From: JBBRNV01 sp038227435 | Lineage (GTDB): Bacteria > Patescibacteriota > Minisyncoccia > Phycocordibacterales > CALRBL01 | Direction: 5' to 3' | Assembly (NCBI GenBank): GCA_038227435.1 | Contig: JBBRPW010000002.1 | Span: forward strand, 1 to 35,553 | Length of the DNA: 35,553 nt | In this document: one piece after another, positions 8,002-14,836 of the stretch | Layout: every line of letters begins with the position of its first letter | How positions within the stretch are numbered: the stretch's first letter is position 1 | Program-made: the position numbers and the translations under genes | Notes under the pieces: generated by a model | What the model saw: the letters and a program-made list of their open reading frames with translations, nothing else | The model's database searches: none | Told to the model about the DNA's origin: nothing

Positions 8002-8706
8002 ATGGGAAAAATTTCTGTTGTAGCAACACCAATTGGAAACTTAGAAGACATAACACTTCGAGCAATTCGAATTCTTAAAGAGTGTGAAATTATTTTTGCT
8101 GAAGATACACGTCATGCTCGAACACTTTTAAAACATCATGGAATTACAACCGAAGTTCGAAGTTACCACGCTCATACTTCGCTTGAAGGTTTAGAATCTA
8201 TTTTAGAGTTGGTAAAGGGTGGAAAACATATTGCACTTATTACGGATGCAGGAACTCCTGGAATTTCTGATCCGGGAAGTGAATTGGTTCGTGAAGCTCG
8301 AAGACAAATTGAGGGAGTAACAATTGAAGCAATTCCTGGAGCGTCAGCAATTACTGCAGCGCTTTCTGTTGCTGGTTTAATTACAAAAGAGTGGACATTT
8401 TTAGGATTCTTGCCTCATAAAAAAGGACGAATGACATTAATGAATCGAATTGCTGCAGCAGATGATATGGCTATGATTTTTTATGAATCTACGCATCGAA
8501 TTACAAAAGCGTTGCAGGAATTGGAAGAGGCTTTTAATGAACGTGCAAAACAGTTTCCAAATTCAAAACCAAAGCGAGTAATTATAGTTCGTGAAATCTC
8601 TAAAATGTTTGAAGAGGTAATTGATGGAACGGTGGGTGAGGTAAGAGAAGTATTAATGAAGGATGTGAAGAAGCAGAAGGGGGAGTTCGTGGTGATTGTA
8701 GAGTAA
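8002..8706 (+). CDS. rsmI: 16S rRNA (cytidine-1402-2'-O)-methyltransferase RsmI
   Basis: 234 residues, a tetrapyrrole-methylase-fold SAM enzyme that 2'-O-methylates C1402 in helix 44 of 16S rRNA at the decoding site. Motifs are VVATPIGNLEDITLRAIRIL at the N-terminus, AEDTRHARTLLKHHGI, and LITDAGTPGISDPG with EAIPGASAITAAL. It is shorter than E. coli RsmI at the C-terminus, which is common. It is relevant here because the target helix is in this window and carries several lineage-specific base pairs. The leader has no Shine-Dalgarno. Confidence 0.95.
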   Translation: MGKISVVATPIGNLEDITLRAIRILKECEIIFAEDTRHARTLLKHHGITTEVRSYHAHTSLEGLESILELVKGGKHIALITDAGTPGISDPGSELVREARRQIEGVTIEAIPGASAITAALSVAGLITKEWTFLGFLPHKKGRMTLMNRIAAADDMAMIFYESTHRITKALQELEEAFNERAKQFPNSKPKRVIIVREISKMFEEVIDGTVGEVREVLMKDVKKQKGEFVVIVE

Positions 8707-8800
8707 TTCGATTTTCCGTTTCAATACCAATATGAGTTAGTTAAAGTACCTAGTTCAATTAGGACGTTTTATACACTCAAGGTTATAACCGTGAATCTTT

Positions 8801-9697
8801 ATGCAAAAGCGTCAACATACAATACCCAAATGTTATCTCGAAAACTTTATTGATAAAAAAGGTTTTTTGTGGGTATTAGATACTAAAAATAATATATTTA
8901 AAATCAAACCAGAGAATATATTAGTTGAGAATCATTTTTATACTATCAAGCTAAAGAACGGTGATAAAAATCTTATAGTGGAGGATACTCTATCAAAGAT
9001 TGAGGGAGCTTATGCAATAATATTCAAGGAAAAAATATCTCAAGATCAGTTTTTAACTGATCAAGAGCGTGCAAAAGTCTCAGTTTTTTATGCCGCTCTT
9101 TTACTAAGGACAAGACCCTATCGGGAAAGCATGAGAAATGCCCTAACTAAACTCAAGACTAATATGGAGGAGTGGAAAAAACAATTTGAGATGATTCCTG
9201 AATCTCAAAAAATAACCTCAACAATTTCTAGTTCTGGAAATACTATTAATATGGAGGAACTTGATTCATACCTCGATAATTTCGACCAAGAACATTCGGC
9301 AAATGTTCTTTTACATCTTCCTGACGTAGCCCAAATTATTTTTAATATGAAATGGTCTATATTAAAGAGCTTGGGAGACGACTTTGTTACTTCAGATGAT
9401 CCATTGGTACTTTTAAGACCAGAGGCACTCAAAAAATATGGATCTAAAGCTATAGGTAGTCAGCCAGGGTTAAGGTACGAAGACGTAGAAGTAACATTAT
9501 CGCTATCAAAGAACCGCTTTTTATTAGCGGGCTGGATTCTTGAAGAGGATTCTTATCTGGAAGTAGATAATGATATGGTCCGGCAGATGAATCACCGGAC
9601 CGTAATCCGATCATCCGAAAGAATAATAACTTCCTCAGAAACTCAAGCTAAAGTCATAAGAGATAGGTATACTGAAACTGTATATGAAAAAAATTAA
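8801..9697 (+). CDS. DUF4238 domain protein
   Basis: 298 residues. The N-terminal motif QKRQHTIPKCYLENF is the DUF4238 signature (RxHxIPxxYLxxF). It is followed by FLWVLDTKN, an acidic central region, a helical segment (LLLRTRPYRESMRNAL) and a conserved DDPLVLLRP block near 205. The function is unknown; members often sit in accessory or defence-like loci. Arginine codons are mostly AGA, AGG and CGG (CGA in 1 of 15 by my count), unlike host genes, which suggests recent transfer. The next gene starts 14 nt before this one ends, so the two are tightly coupled. Confidence 0.85.
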   Translation: MQKRQHTIPKCYLENFIDKKGFLWVLDTKNNIFKIKPENILVENHFYTIKLKNGDKNLIVEDTLSKIEGAYAIIFKEKISQDQFLTDQERAKVSVFYAALLLRTRPYRESMRNALTKLKTNMEEWKKQFEMIPESQKITSTISSSGNTINMEELDSYLDNFDQEHSANVLLHLPDVAQIIFNMKWSILKSLGDDFVTSDDPLVLLRPEALKKYGSKAIGSQPGLRYEDVEVTLSLSKNRFLLAGWILEEDSYLEVDNDMVRQMNHRTVIRSSERIITSSETQAKVIRDRYTETVYEKN

Positions 9698-10199
9698 TCT
9701 CGAAGAACTGAATAATGAAGACCTATGGCTCGGATATGCCGATATTCAACAAGAACTTAAAAAGAGAGGTCTGGTTAGAACAAACAACATAGTTGGTGAA
9801 CGTGGTGAGTTTTTAGCTATTGAAACTTATAACTCAATAAGCGGATTACCAAACCTACAAGCTGCTCCAGAAGGAACTCAAAATGTAGATGCTCTAAGTA
9901 GAAAAGGAGAAAGATATAGTATTAAGACTATAAGTGAACCTGGGAGTACAACAGGTGTGTTTTATGGTATTGGAGAAAAAGATGATGGGAATATTCCTGA
10001 AAAGAAATTCGAGTACGTGATTATTGTTCAACTGTATAAAAATTACAGACCTAAGAGAATATTAGAGGTAACATGGGAACAGTTTTTAAAACATAAGAAA
10101 TGGCATAGTACTATGAGAGCTTGGAACCTCAGTGTTACCAAAGCAGTGCTTTCAGATGTAAAGATTATTATGAATTCGGAGTCGATCAGAGAAGAATAA
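9684..10199 (+). CDS. DUF6998-like, possible PD-(D/E)XK nuclease-fold protein
   Basis: 171 residues. The N-terminal helix ELKKRGLVRTNNIVGERGEFLAI resembles the LRxRGVxRTxNxxVGDYAE block of DUF6998-type proteins. It is followed by NVDALSRKGERYSIKT, where Asp and the Ile-Lys pair match the D...(x)xK core of the restriction-endonuclease fold, although Ser stands where Glu or Gln usually precedes the Lys. The assignment rests on motif memory and is moderate. It overlaps the DUF4238 gene by 14 nt (translational coupling) and lies immediately before the lexA promoter. The pair may be a toxin or defence module; that is inference. Confidence 0.6.
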   Translation: MKKINLEELNNEDLWLGYADIQQELKKRGLVRTNNIVGERGEFLAIETYNSISGLPNLQAAPEGTQNVDALSRKGERYSIKTISEPGSTTGVFYGIGEKDDGNIPEKKFEYVIIVQLYKNYRPKRILEVTWEQFLKHKKWHSTMRAWNLSVTKAVLSDVKIIMNSESIREE

Positions 10200-10202
10200 A
10201 GA

Positions 10203-10232
10203 TTGACAAGTAAACGTACGTTCACCTATACT
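10203..10232 (+). promoter_or_regulatory. lexA promoter with LexA-box-like operator, leaderless
   Basis: TTGACA (10203-10208), an 18-nt spacer and TATACT (10227-10232), then 6 nt and the ATG at 10239. The spacer contains the near-perfect 16-bp palindrome GTAAACGTACGTTCAC (10210-10225, one mismatch pair). Its core AAC-N4-GTT matches the Gram-positive LexA box. An operator between -35 and -10 is ideal for autorepression. The -35 TTG could be misread as a start codon giving 12 extra residues. Confidence 0.8.
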
Positions 10233-10238
10233 ATAGAT

Positions 10239-10823
10239 ATGAAAAAGGGAGATCAATATGGAGAGTATAAAAATAACATAGGTCGCTTCTACAGTCGTAA
10301 CCGACGTGTACCTACGTACAGTGAAATTATGGACCTTTGTGGCTTTGCATCTAAAAATGCTGCATCTAAATTGGTGCACAAATTAATTGATGATGGATTC
10401 CTCGATAAAGATGTAACTGGAAAAATTATTCCATCTCAAATTGATTCTCCAATAAAAGTGCTCGGTGTTGTTGAAGCTGGATTCGGCGCTCCTGCTGAAG
10501 AAGAAGTGTTGGATACGTTATCGCTCGACGAATATTTAATTGATAATCGGGAAGCTACGTACATGCTCGAAGTAAAAGGAGATTCAATGATTGATGCGGG
10601 AATTATTGAAGGCGACATGGTCTTGGTTGAGCGAACACAAGATTATCATTTAGGTGATATTGTCATTGCAGAAATTGATGGACGATTTACCATGAAATAT
10701 ATTCGAAAAACAGGAAGTGTAATCTGGCTCGAACCCGCCAACAAAGCCTACAAGCCTTTGTATCCAACTGAAGATTTAAAAGTAGTGGCAGTGGTGAAAG
10801 CGGTCATCCGTAAGTATTCATAA
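10239..10823 (+). CDS. lexA: LexA-like SOS repressor
   Basis: 194 residues from the ATG at 10239. The N-terminal winged helix-turn-helix spans about 10-62 (VPTYSEIMDLCGFASKNAASKLVHKL). The S24 autopeptidase domain has the cleavage bond A80-G81 in VVEAGFGAP, the nucleophile S116 in GDSMIDAGI and the general base K153 in FTMKYIRK. It should repress SOS genes and self-cleave when RecA is activated. The start was chosen because the -10 box ends exactly 6 nt before this ATG and because an upstream TTG in frame is the -35 element itself. The polymerase gene starts 7 nt after the stop, forming a lexA-polymerase operon. Confidence 0.93.
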   Translation: MKKGDQYGEYKNNIGRFYSRNRRVPTYSEIMDLCGFASKNAASKLVHKLIDDGFLDKDVTGKIIPSQIDSPIKVLGVVEAGFGAPAEEEVLDTLSLDEYLIDNREATYMLEVKGDSMIDAGIIEGDMVLVERTQDYHLGDIVIAEIDGRFTMKYIRKTGSVIWLEPANKAYKPLYPTEDLKVVAVVKAVIRKYS

Positions 10824-10830
10824 AATAATA

Positions 10831-12153
10831 ATGGAATTAAAATCCAACCAACAACTGTTGAATGAACAGACGCCTTTAGCTGTGCATTCATATCGAAAAT
10901 GTATTCTCCATGTTGATGGCGATTCTTTTTTTGCATCATGCGAGATTGCTCACAATCCTCAGCTACGAGGGAAGCCTGTGGTGACCGGATGGGAAAGAGG
11001 AATTGCTACCTCACTTACCTACGAAGCAAAAAAATTAGGAGTAGTTAGAGGAATGAAAGTATCAGACATCAAAAAGTTTTTTCCTCAAGTAATTGTCATG
11101 GCCTCTCACTACGAACTTTACTCTCTGTATTCACTTCGAATGTACAGCATTGTTCGTCGGTACACTCCTGATATTGAAGAATTTAGTGTCGATGAATGCT
11201 ATGCAGATTTAACTGGACTTCGTATTGTCCACCACTCTACATACGAAGAAATTGCTTTAAAAATTAAACACGATTTAGAAACCGAACTCGGTATGACATT
11301 TTCAATGGGAATTGGTCCTAATAAAACAATTGCAAAATTAGCCTCGAAATATAAAAAACCATCGGGTTTTACTCCGGTTCCCGCAAAGCGCGTCCATATC
11401 TTTTTAGATGGCATGCCTGTTGAAAAAATTTGTGGAGTAGGTCCAAGCACCACTGCTCAATTTAATAAGTTGGGAATTAAAACAGCTCTTGATTTAGCTA
11501 AAAAAAATATGGCGTGGGTCGATGACAATTTAAGTAAACCCTTTAGAGAAATTTGGGCGGAACTCCACGGTGAATTTATTTTTAAATTAAAAACAGGAAG
11601 TGTGCCCGACTACCAATCGATTATGAAGGCTCATACCTTTATTCCAACTCAAGACAAGGAAGTTGTATTTAGTGAAATATCCCGCCATATTGAATCGTTA
11701 TGTATTCGATTAAGGAAATATAAGTTAGGAACGAGTGTTGTTTGCTTATCAATTAAAACTCAGTCGTTTAGTTACAAAAATGTTGATTTATTATTGCCGC
11801 GTCCTACTGCAGTACCTGAAGAGATTTTGCCTCACTTAAGATTAAAGTTTGATTCCTTGTGGAAAAGTTCAATTCAAGGGAAACATATTATTCGAGCGTC
11901 GAGTATTACCCTGGGACATTTGGTAGACATTACAGCCAGACACGAAGATTTGTTTGGAGCATCAAGTAAAGCGGAAAAATTGTATGACGTGTATTCTGCA
12001 ATTGACTCTTTAGCGGGAAAGTTTGGAAGAGGAACAGTGTTTTTAGGATCGAGCTTTAATGCATCTGAGGCCGCAGTAAAAGATTCAAAAAAGATGGGAA
12101 CGTATCACAAGAAAAGGAATTTAGATATTCCGATATTGGGGTGGGTGAGTTAA
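10831..12153 (+). CDS. dinB: Y-family DNA polymerase (DinB/UmuC type)
   Basis: 440 residues. The palm motifs carry the catalytic acids: D29 in HVDGDSFFASCE and D121-E122 in EEFSVDECYADL. The finger motif GKPVVTGWERGIATSLTYEAKKLGV, the helix-hairpin-helix (ICGVGPSTTAQFNKLGI, about 195-215) and a little-finger domain follow. It performs translesion synthesis. Together with the self-cleaving LexA upstream it forms a compact SOS mutagenesis operon, comparable in logic to umuDC. Its stop codon overlaps the stop of the convergent histidine kinase gene by two bases, and no terminator fits between them. Whether it is a Pol IV or a UmuC-like protein would need a tree. Confidence 0.94.
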   Translation: MELKSNQQLLNEQTPLAVHSYRKCILHVDGDSFFASCEIAHNPQLRGKPVVTGWERGIATSLTYEAKKLGVVRGMKVSDIKKFFPQVIVMASHYELYSLYSLRMYSIVRRYTPDIEEFSVDECYADLTGLRIVHHSTYEEIALKIKHDLETELGMTFSMGIGPNKTIAKLASKYKKPSGFTPVPAKRVHIFLDGMPVEKICGVGPSTTAQFNKLGIKTALDLAKKNMAWVDDNLSKPFREIWAELHGEFIFKLKTGSVPDYQSIMKAHTFIPTQDKEVVFSEISRHIESLCIRLRKYKLGTSVVCLSIKTQSFSYKNVDLLLPRPTAVPEEILPHLRLKFDSLWKSSIQGKHIIRASSITLGHLVDITARHEDLFGASSKAEKLYDVYSAIDSLAGKFGRGTVFLGSSFNASEAAVKDSKKMGTYHKKRNLDIPILGWVS

Positions 12154-13550
12154 TTGCTAAGATTTTTTTTATTTAAAGTTAAAATAAAAGTAACTCCCGT
12201 GTCTTTGATTGAGTTTGTGAAATTAATAGTTCCATTGAATCGATTTTCAATAATCGATTTAGCACCATACAAACCAATACCTAAACCCCCGGTATTTTTC
12301 TTTGTAGTAAAAAACGGATCAAAAATCTTTTCACAAATAGTTAGAGGTATCTTCGGGCCATTATTAAATATTTCTATAAAAACCTCGGTATCATTTTCAT
12401 ATGTCTTAACACGAATAGTTTTATTCTTTGAAATATCATGCAAGGCATCAATACTGTTGCATATGATATTTTTAATGATTTGGTAAAAACAAAGTTCATT
12501 TCCAAAAATGGTCGAATTACTTTTTTCAGTAAACATAATTTCAATATTTAAATTATCAGTTCTGTATTTTTCAAATCTAATCAATTGTTCAATAGAATGG
12601 TCTATATTTAAGTCTATTTTTTCCTCTTCTTGTTTTACACTATTACTAAAGGCACTAAAGAAACTAGTAATCCTTTGTAGTGCAATTCCTACTTCAGATA
12701 AATGATTTTTAATACTAGGTACATTACTTTCCTCGATTTTTTCAACATAAAATTTAAGAGAAGTAAAAGGACTTGCTATATCGTGTAATATTTGAGAAGC
12801 TTTTTTACCGTATGAAATAATTTGCTCATCCCTTCTCAATCTTTCTTGTTCGGAAACCTTAAGCTCTAAAGTTCTTCTTTCTACAATAAATTCTAGATTA
12901 TCCCGCTCTTCCTTTATATTGTCTTCTGAAATGATCAACTTTTTAAGTATCTTGTCTTTCTCTTTGTTAACTAACCAGGAGAGACTCATAACGCCACAAA
13001 AGATAATACTGTAGGTGATAGTGTCTATTATTTCAGGATTTTCTAATCTCCAGTTATTATCTATAGGACCAGCTTTAATTTGATAGTAACCAAGTGTAAT
13101 GATAAAAAGAGTTAGAAAAGCTGTCATTAATAAACCTGATCTTGTTCCCAAGAGAACACTAGTGATTATAATCACCAGAACATATGAAAGGGTAACTGTG
13201 GGGACATCGAACCCCCAATAAATAGCGGTTGTTAAGCTACCAATTAAATATGTCCCTATTAATAACATAGAAGATAAAACAACCAACTTCTTCTTGGTTA
13301 GATAAATACAAAAAAGAAATAACAGTAGGAGAGTTGAAAAAATTTGTATCGTCACTCCATGGTAGGCATAACCAGCAACTATTTTTTTATAAATTACTAG
13401 AAAAAATAATCCTCCGACTATATAGGTTGATATCTTTAGAACAATCAACATCACATGCTCTTTGGAATCTAGAACCTCGGTAGTATAAGTAGGGAAACGA
13501 AAACACTTATTCCAAACATTCCTCACGAGTGTTGCAACAAGCGTTTTCAT
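12150..13550 (-). CDS. Membrane sensor histidine kinase
   Basis: 466 residues. The N-terminal region (about 33-197) holds six to seven hydrophobic helices with little periplasmic loop, so it probably senses within the membrane. A coiled coil (200-245) leads to the HisKA dimerisation helix with phospho-acceptor H256 (QILHDIASPFTSL). The ATPase domain follows, with N-box NIICNSIDAL, a variant G1 box FNNGPKIP and G2 box GGLGIGLYG. The arginine codons I counted are mostly AGA and AGG, with CGA in 1 of 15, unlike core genes. It lies downstream of the response regulator on the same strand with a 156-nt gap. Imported or unusually composed two-component systems are uncommon in reduced CPR genomes. 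Confidence 0.92.
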   Translation of the reverse strand: MKTLVATLVRNVWNKCFRFPTYTTEVLDSKEHVMLIVLKISTYIVGGLFFLVIYKKIVAGYAYHGVTIQIFSTLLLLFLFCIYLTKKKLVVLSSMLLIGTYLIGSLTTAIYWGFDVPTVTLSYVLVIIITSVLLGTRSGLLMTAFLTLFIITLGYYQIKAGPIDNNWRLENPEIIDTITYSIIFCGVMSLSWLVNKEKDKILKKLIISEDNIKEERDNLEFIVERRTLELKVSEQERLRRDEQIISYGKKASQILHDIASPFTSLKFYVEKIEESNVPSIKNHLSEVGIALQRITSFFSAFSNSVKQEEEKIDLNIDHSIEQLIRFEKYRTDNLNIEIMFTEKSNSTIFGNELCFYQIIKNIICNSIDALHDISKNKTIRVKTYENDTEVFIEIFNNGPKIPLTICEKIFDPFFTTKKNTGGLGIGLYGAKSIIENRFNGTINFTNSIKDTGVTFILTLNKKNLSN

Positions 13551-13628
13551 TTGATGTTAGATTTTGTTTAAATTTAACTTTCTAAGTTTTTCGTCCATAA
13601 TTTTTATTTCGCACACCCACTAATAATT

Positions 13629-13645
13629 GTACTCCGACCGAGTAC
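13629..13645. promoter_or_regulatory. Stem-loop between response regulator and kinase genes
   Basis: GTACTC, loop CGACC and GAGTAC make a perfect 6-bp stem (longer with flanking A-T pairs) in the 156-nt gap. It is the only GC-rich spot there. It has no long T tract on the minus strand, so it is more likely an attenuator, processing site or operator than a full terminator. Confidence 0.4.
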
Positions 13646-13706
13646 TTTCTAATATTACTTTTTATTACATTAAATTTATTAAAAAAATAGGTAGAGTTTT
13701 GATAAA

Positions 13707-14369
13707 TTAATTTTCAATCATATATCCATGACCTTGAACAGTTTTAATTACTTTTTGTTTTGAATCTCTGATTTTAAGTCTTAAGTTTCTAATATGGGTC
13801 TCTACTGTGTTTGAAAATGGATCAAGTGTCGAGTTCCAAACTTTTTCCATAATTTGAGTCCTCGTAACTAAACTCCCTTTTTGTCTTCCCAAACACTCAA
13901 AAATTCCGAACTCTTTTCGTGTTAGTCTAATTACTTTTTCTCCTTTCATAACTTTATGCTTCGTAACGTCTATAGTGTAATCTTCAACATGTAATATGTT
14001 CGGTGTTATTTCATAAGGTCTGCGAAGTATTGCTTTAATGCGTGCAAAAAGTTCCGAAAAAGTAAAAGGTTTTACAATGTAGTCGTCAGTTAATTCTAAC
14101 AGATCAACCTTATGATCAACCTCAGATCTTATCGACATTAATATTATTTTGGTATTTTTCTTACTATTTCGAATATCCTCTGCCACCTGCTTACCGGTTT
14201 TTGTAGGTAGACCACTATCAAGTAATATTAGGTCATAATCTTGAGTTCGAGCAGCATATGATCCTTTGGCTCCATCATCAGTATCATCGACATTGTACCC
14301 TTCACTTCCCAAGGCAACTCGCAACATGTTTCTAAGTGAACTATCGTCTTCAATTATTAAAATTCTCAT
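13707..14369 (-). CDS. OmpR/PhoB-family response regulator
   Basis: 220 residues. The receiver domain (1-118) has the acidic pocket E7-D8-D9, phospho-acceptor D51 (LILLDSGLP), switch Ser79 and conserved K100 (YIVKPF). The C-terminal winged-helix DNA-binding domain spans about 125-218, with VIRLTRKEFGIFECL and the recognition region SNTVETHIRNLRLKI. It pairs with the kinase gene downstream. A minus-strand -10 (TATACT, 14378-14373) lies only 3 nt before the ATG, so the transcript may start inside or at the codon; another in-frame start is not evident. Confidence 0.95.
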   Translation of the reverse strand: MRILIIEDDSSLRNMLRVALGSEGYNVDDTDDGAKGSYAARTQDYDLILLDSGLPTKTGKQVAEDIRNSKKNTKIILMSIRSEVDHKVDLLELTDDYIVKPFTFSELFARIKAILRRPYEITPNILHVEDYTIDVTKHKVMKGEKVIRLTRKEFGIFECLGRQKGSLVTRTQIMEKVWNSTLDPFSNTVETHIRNLRLKIRDSKQKVIKTVQGHGYMIEN

Positions 14370-14836
14370 CTTAGTATAAGTTAATTTTTAATTCCTCTTA
14401 TATTTTAAAGGACACCCCATCAAACAACAATCATAATCTTTAACAAATCTTTATCTGTGTTGAGGAGAGGGAAATATTTATTGGAAAAGGCAAGTTTTCA
14501 CTCTAAAAATTCGTAAACAAATTTTTTGGAGGGGACTAAAAAGCTATACACATCCTTACCAATTTTGAGGGCTATTGCATCCATTTCATTTTTATTTCCT
14601 CATACTAAATTTGGTCGCTTTTTCTTTTTTACTTTGGTGGTCAATGCTAAAATTCGTAAGATTATTTTTTAATATATTGTCGTCGAAGTCTCACTCTTGA
14701 ATTGCTCTAAATCTGGGAGTTCCAGGTACATTTAAGGGAGGCACTATAGTAAAAAAGATCAATTCATCATTATTAACAGCGAATTAGTACAAATAGACAT
14801 AGTACAAATTAGTTATTTCATCAAAATATAGAGCAT
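14370..14836. other. 467-nt intergenic region between divergent regulator and nrdA
   Basis: No convincing gene or RNA is visible in it. It contains the start region of the response regulator (minus) and of nrdA (plus). Two direct repeats stand out: AAAATTCGTAA at 14506-14516 and 14649-14659, and TAGTACAAAT at 14785-14794 and 14800-14809 (15-nt period), the latter 27-52 nt before the nrdA start. The remainder is AT-rich. No NrdR-type palindrome pair is recognisable. Confidence 0.5.

Noticed and set aside
10203..10238. TTG start giving a 12-residue longer LexA
   Set aside because: The TTG is the first half of the -35 element TTGACA, and the -10 box would lie inside the coding region.
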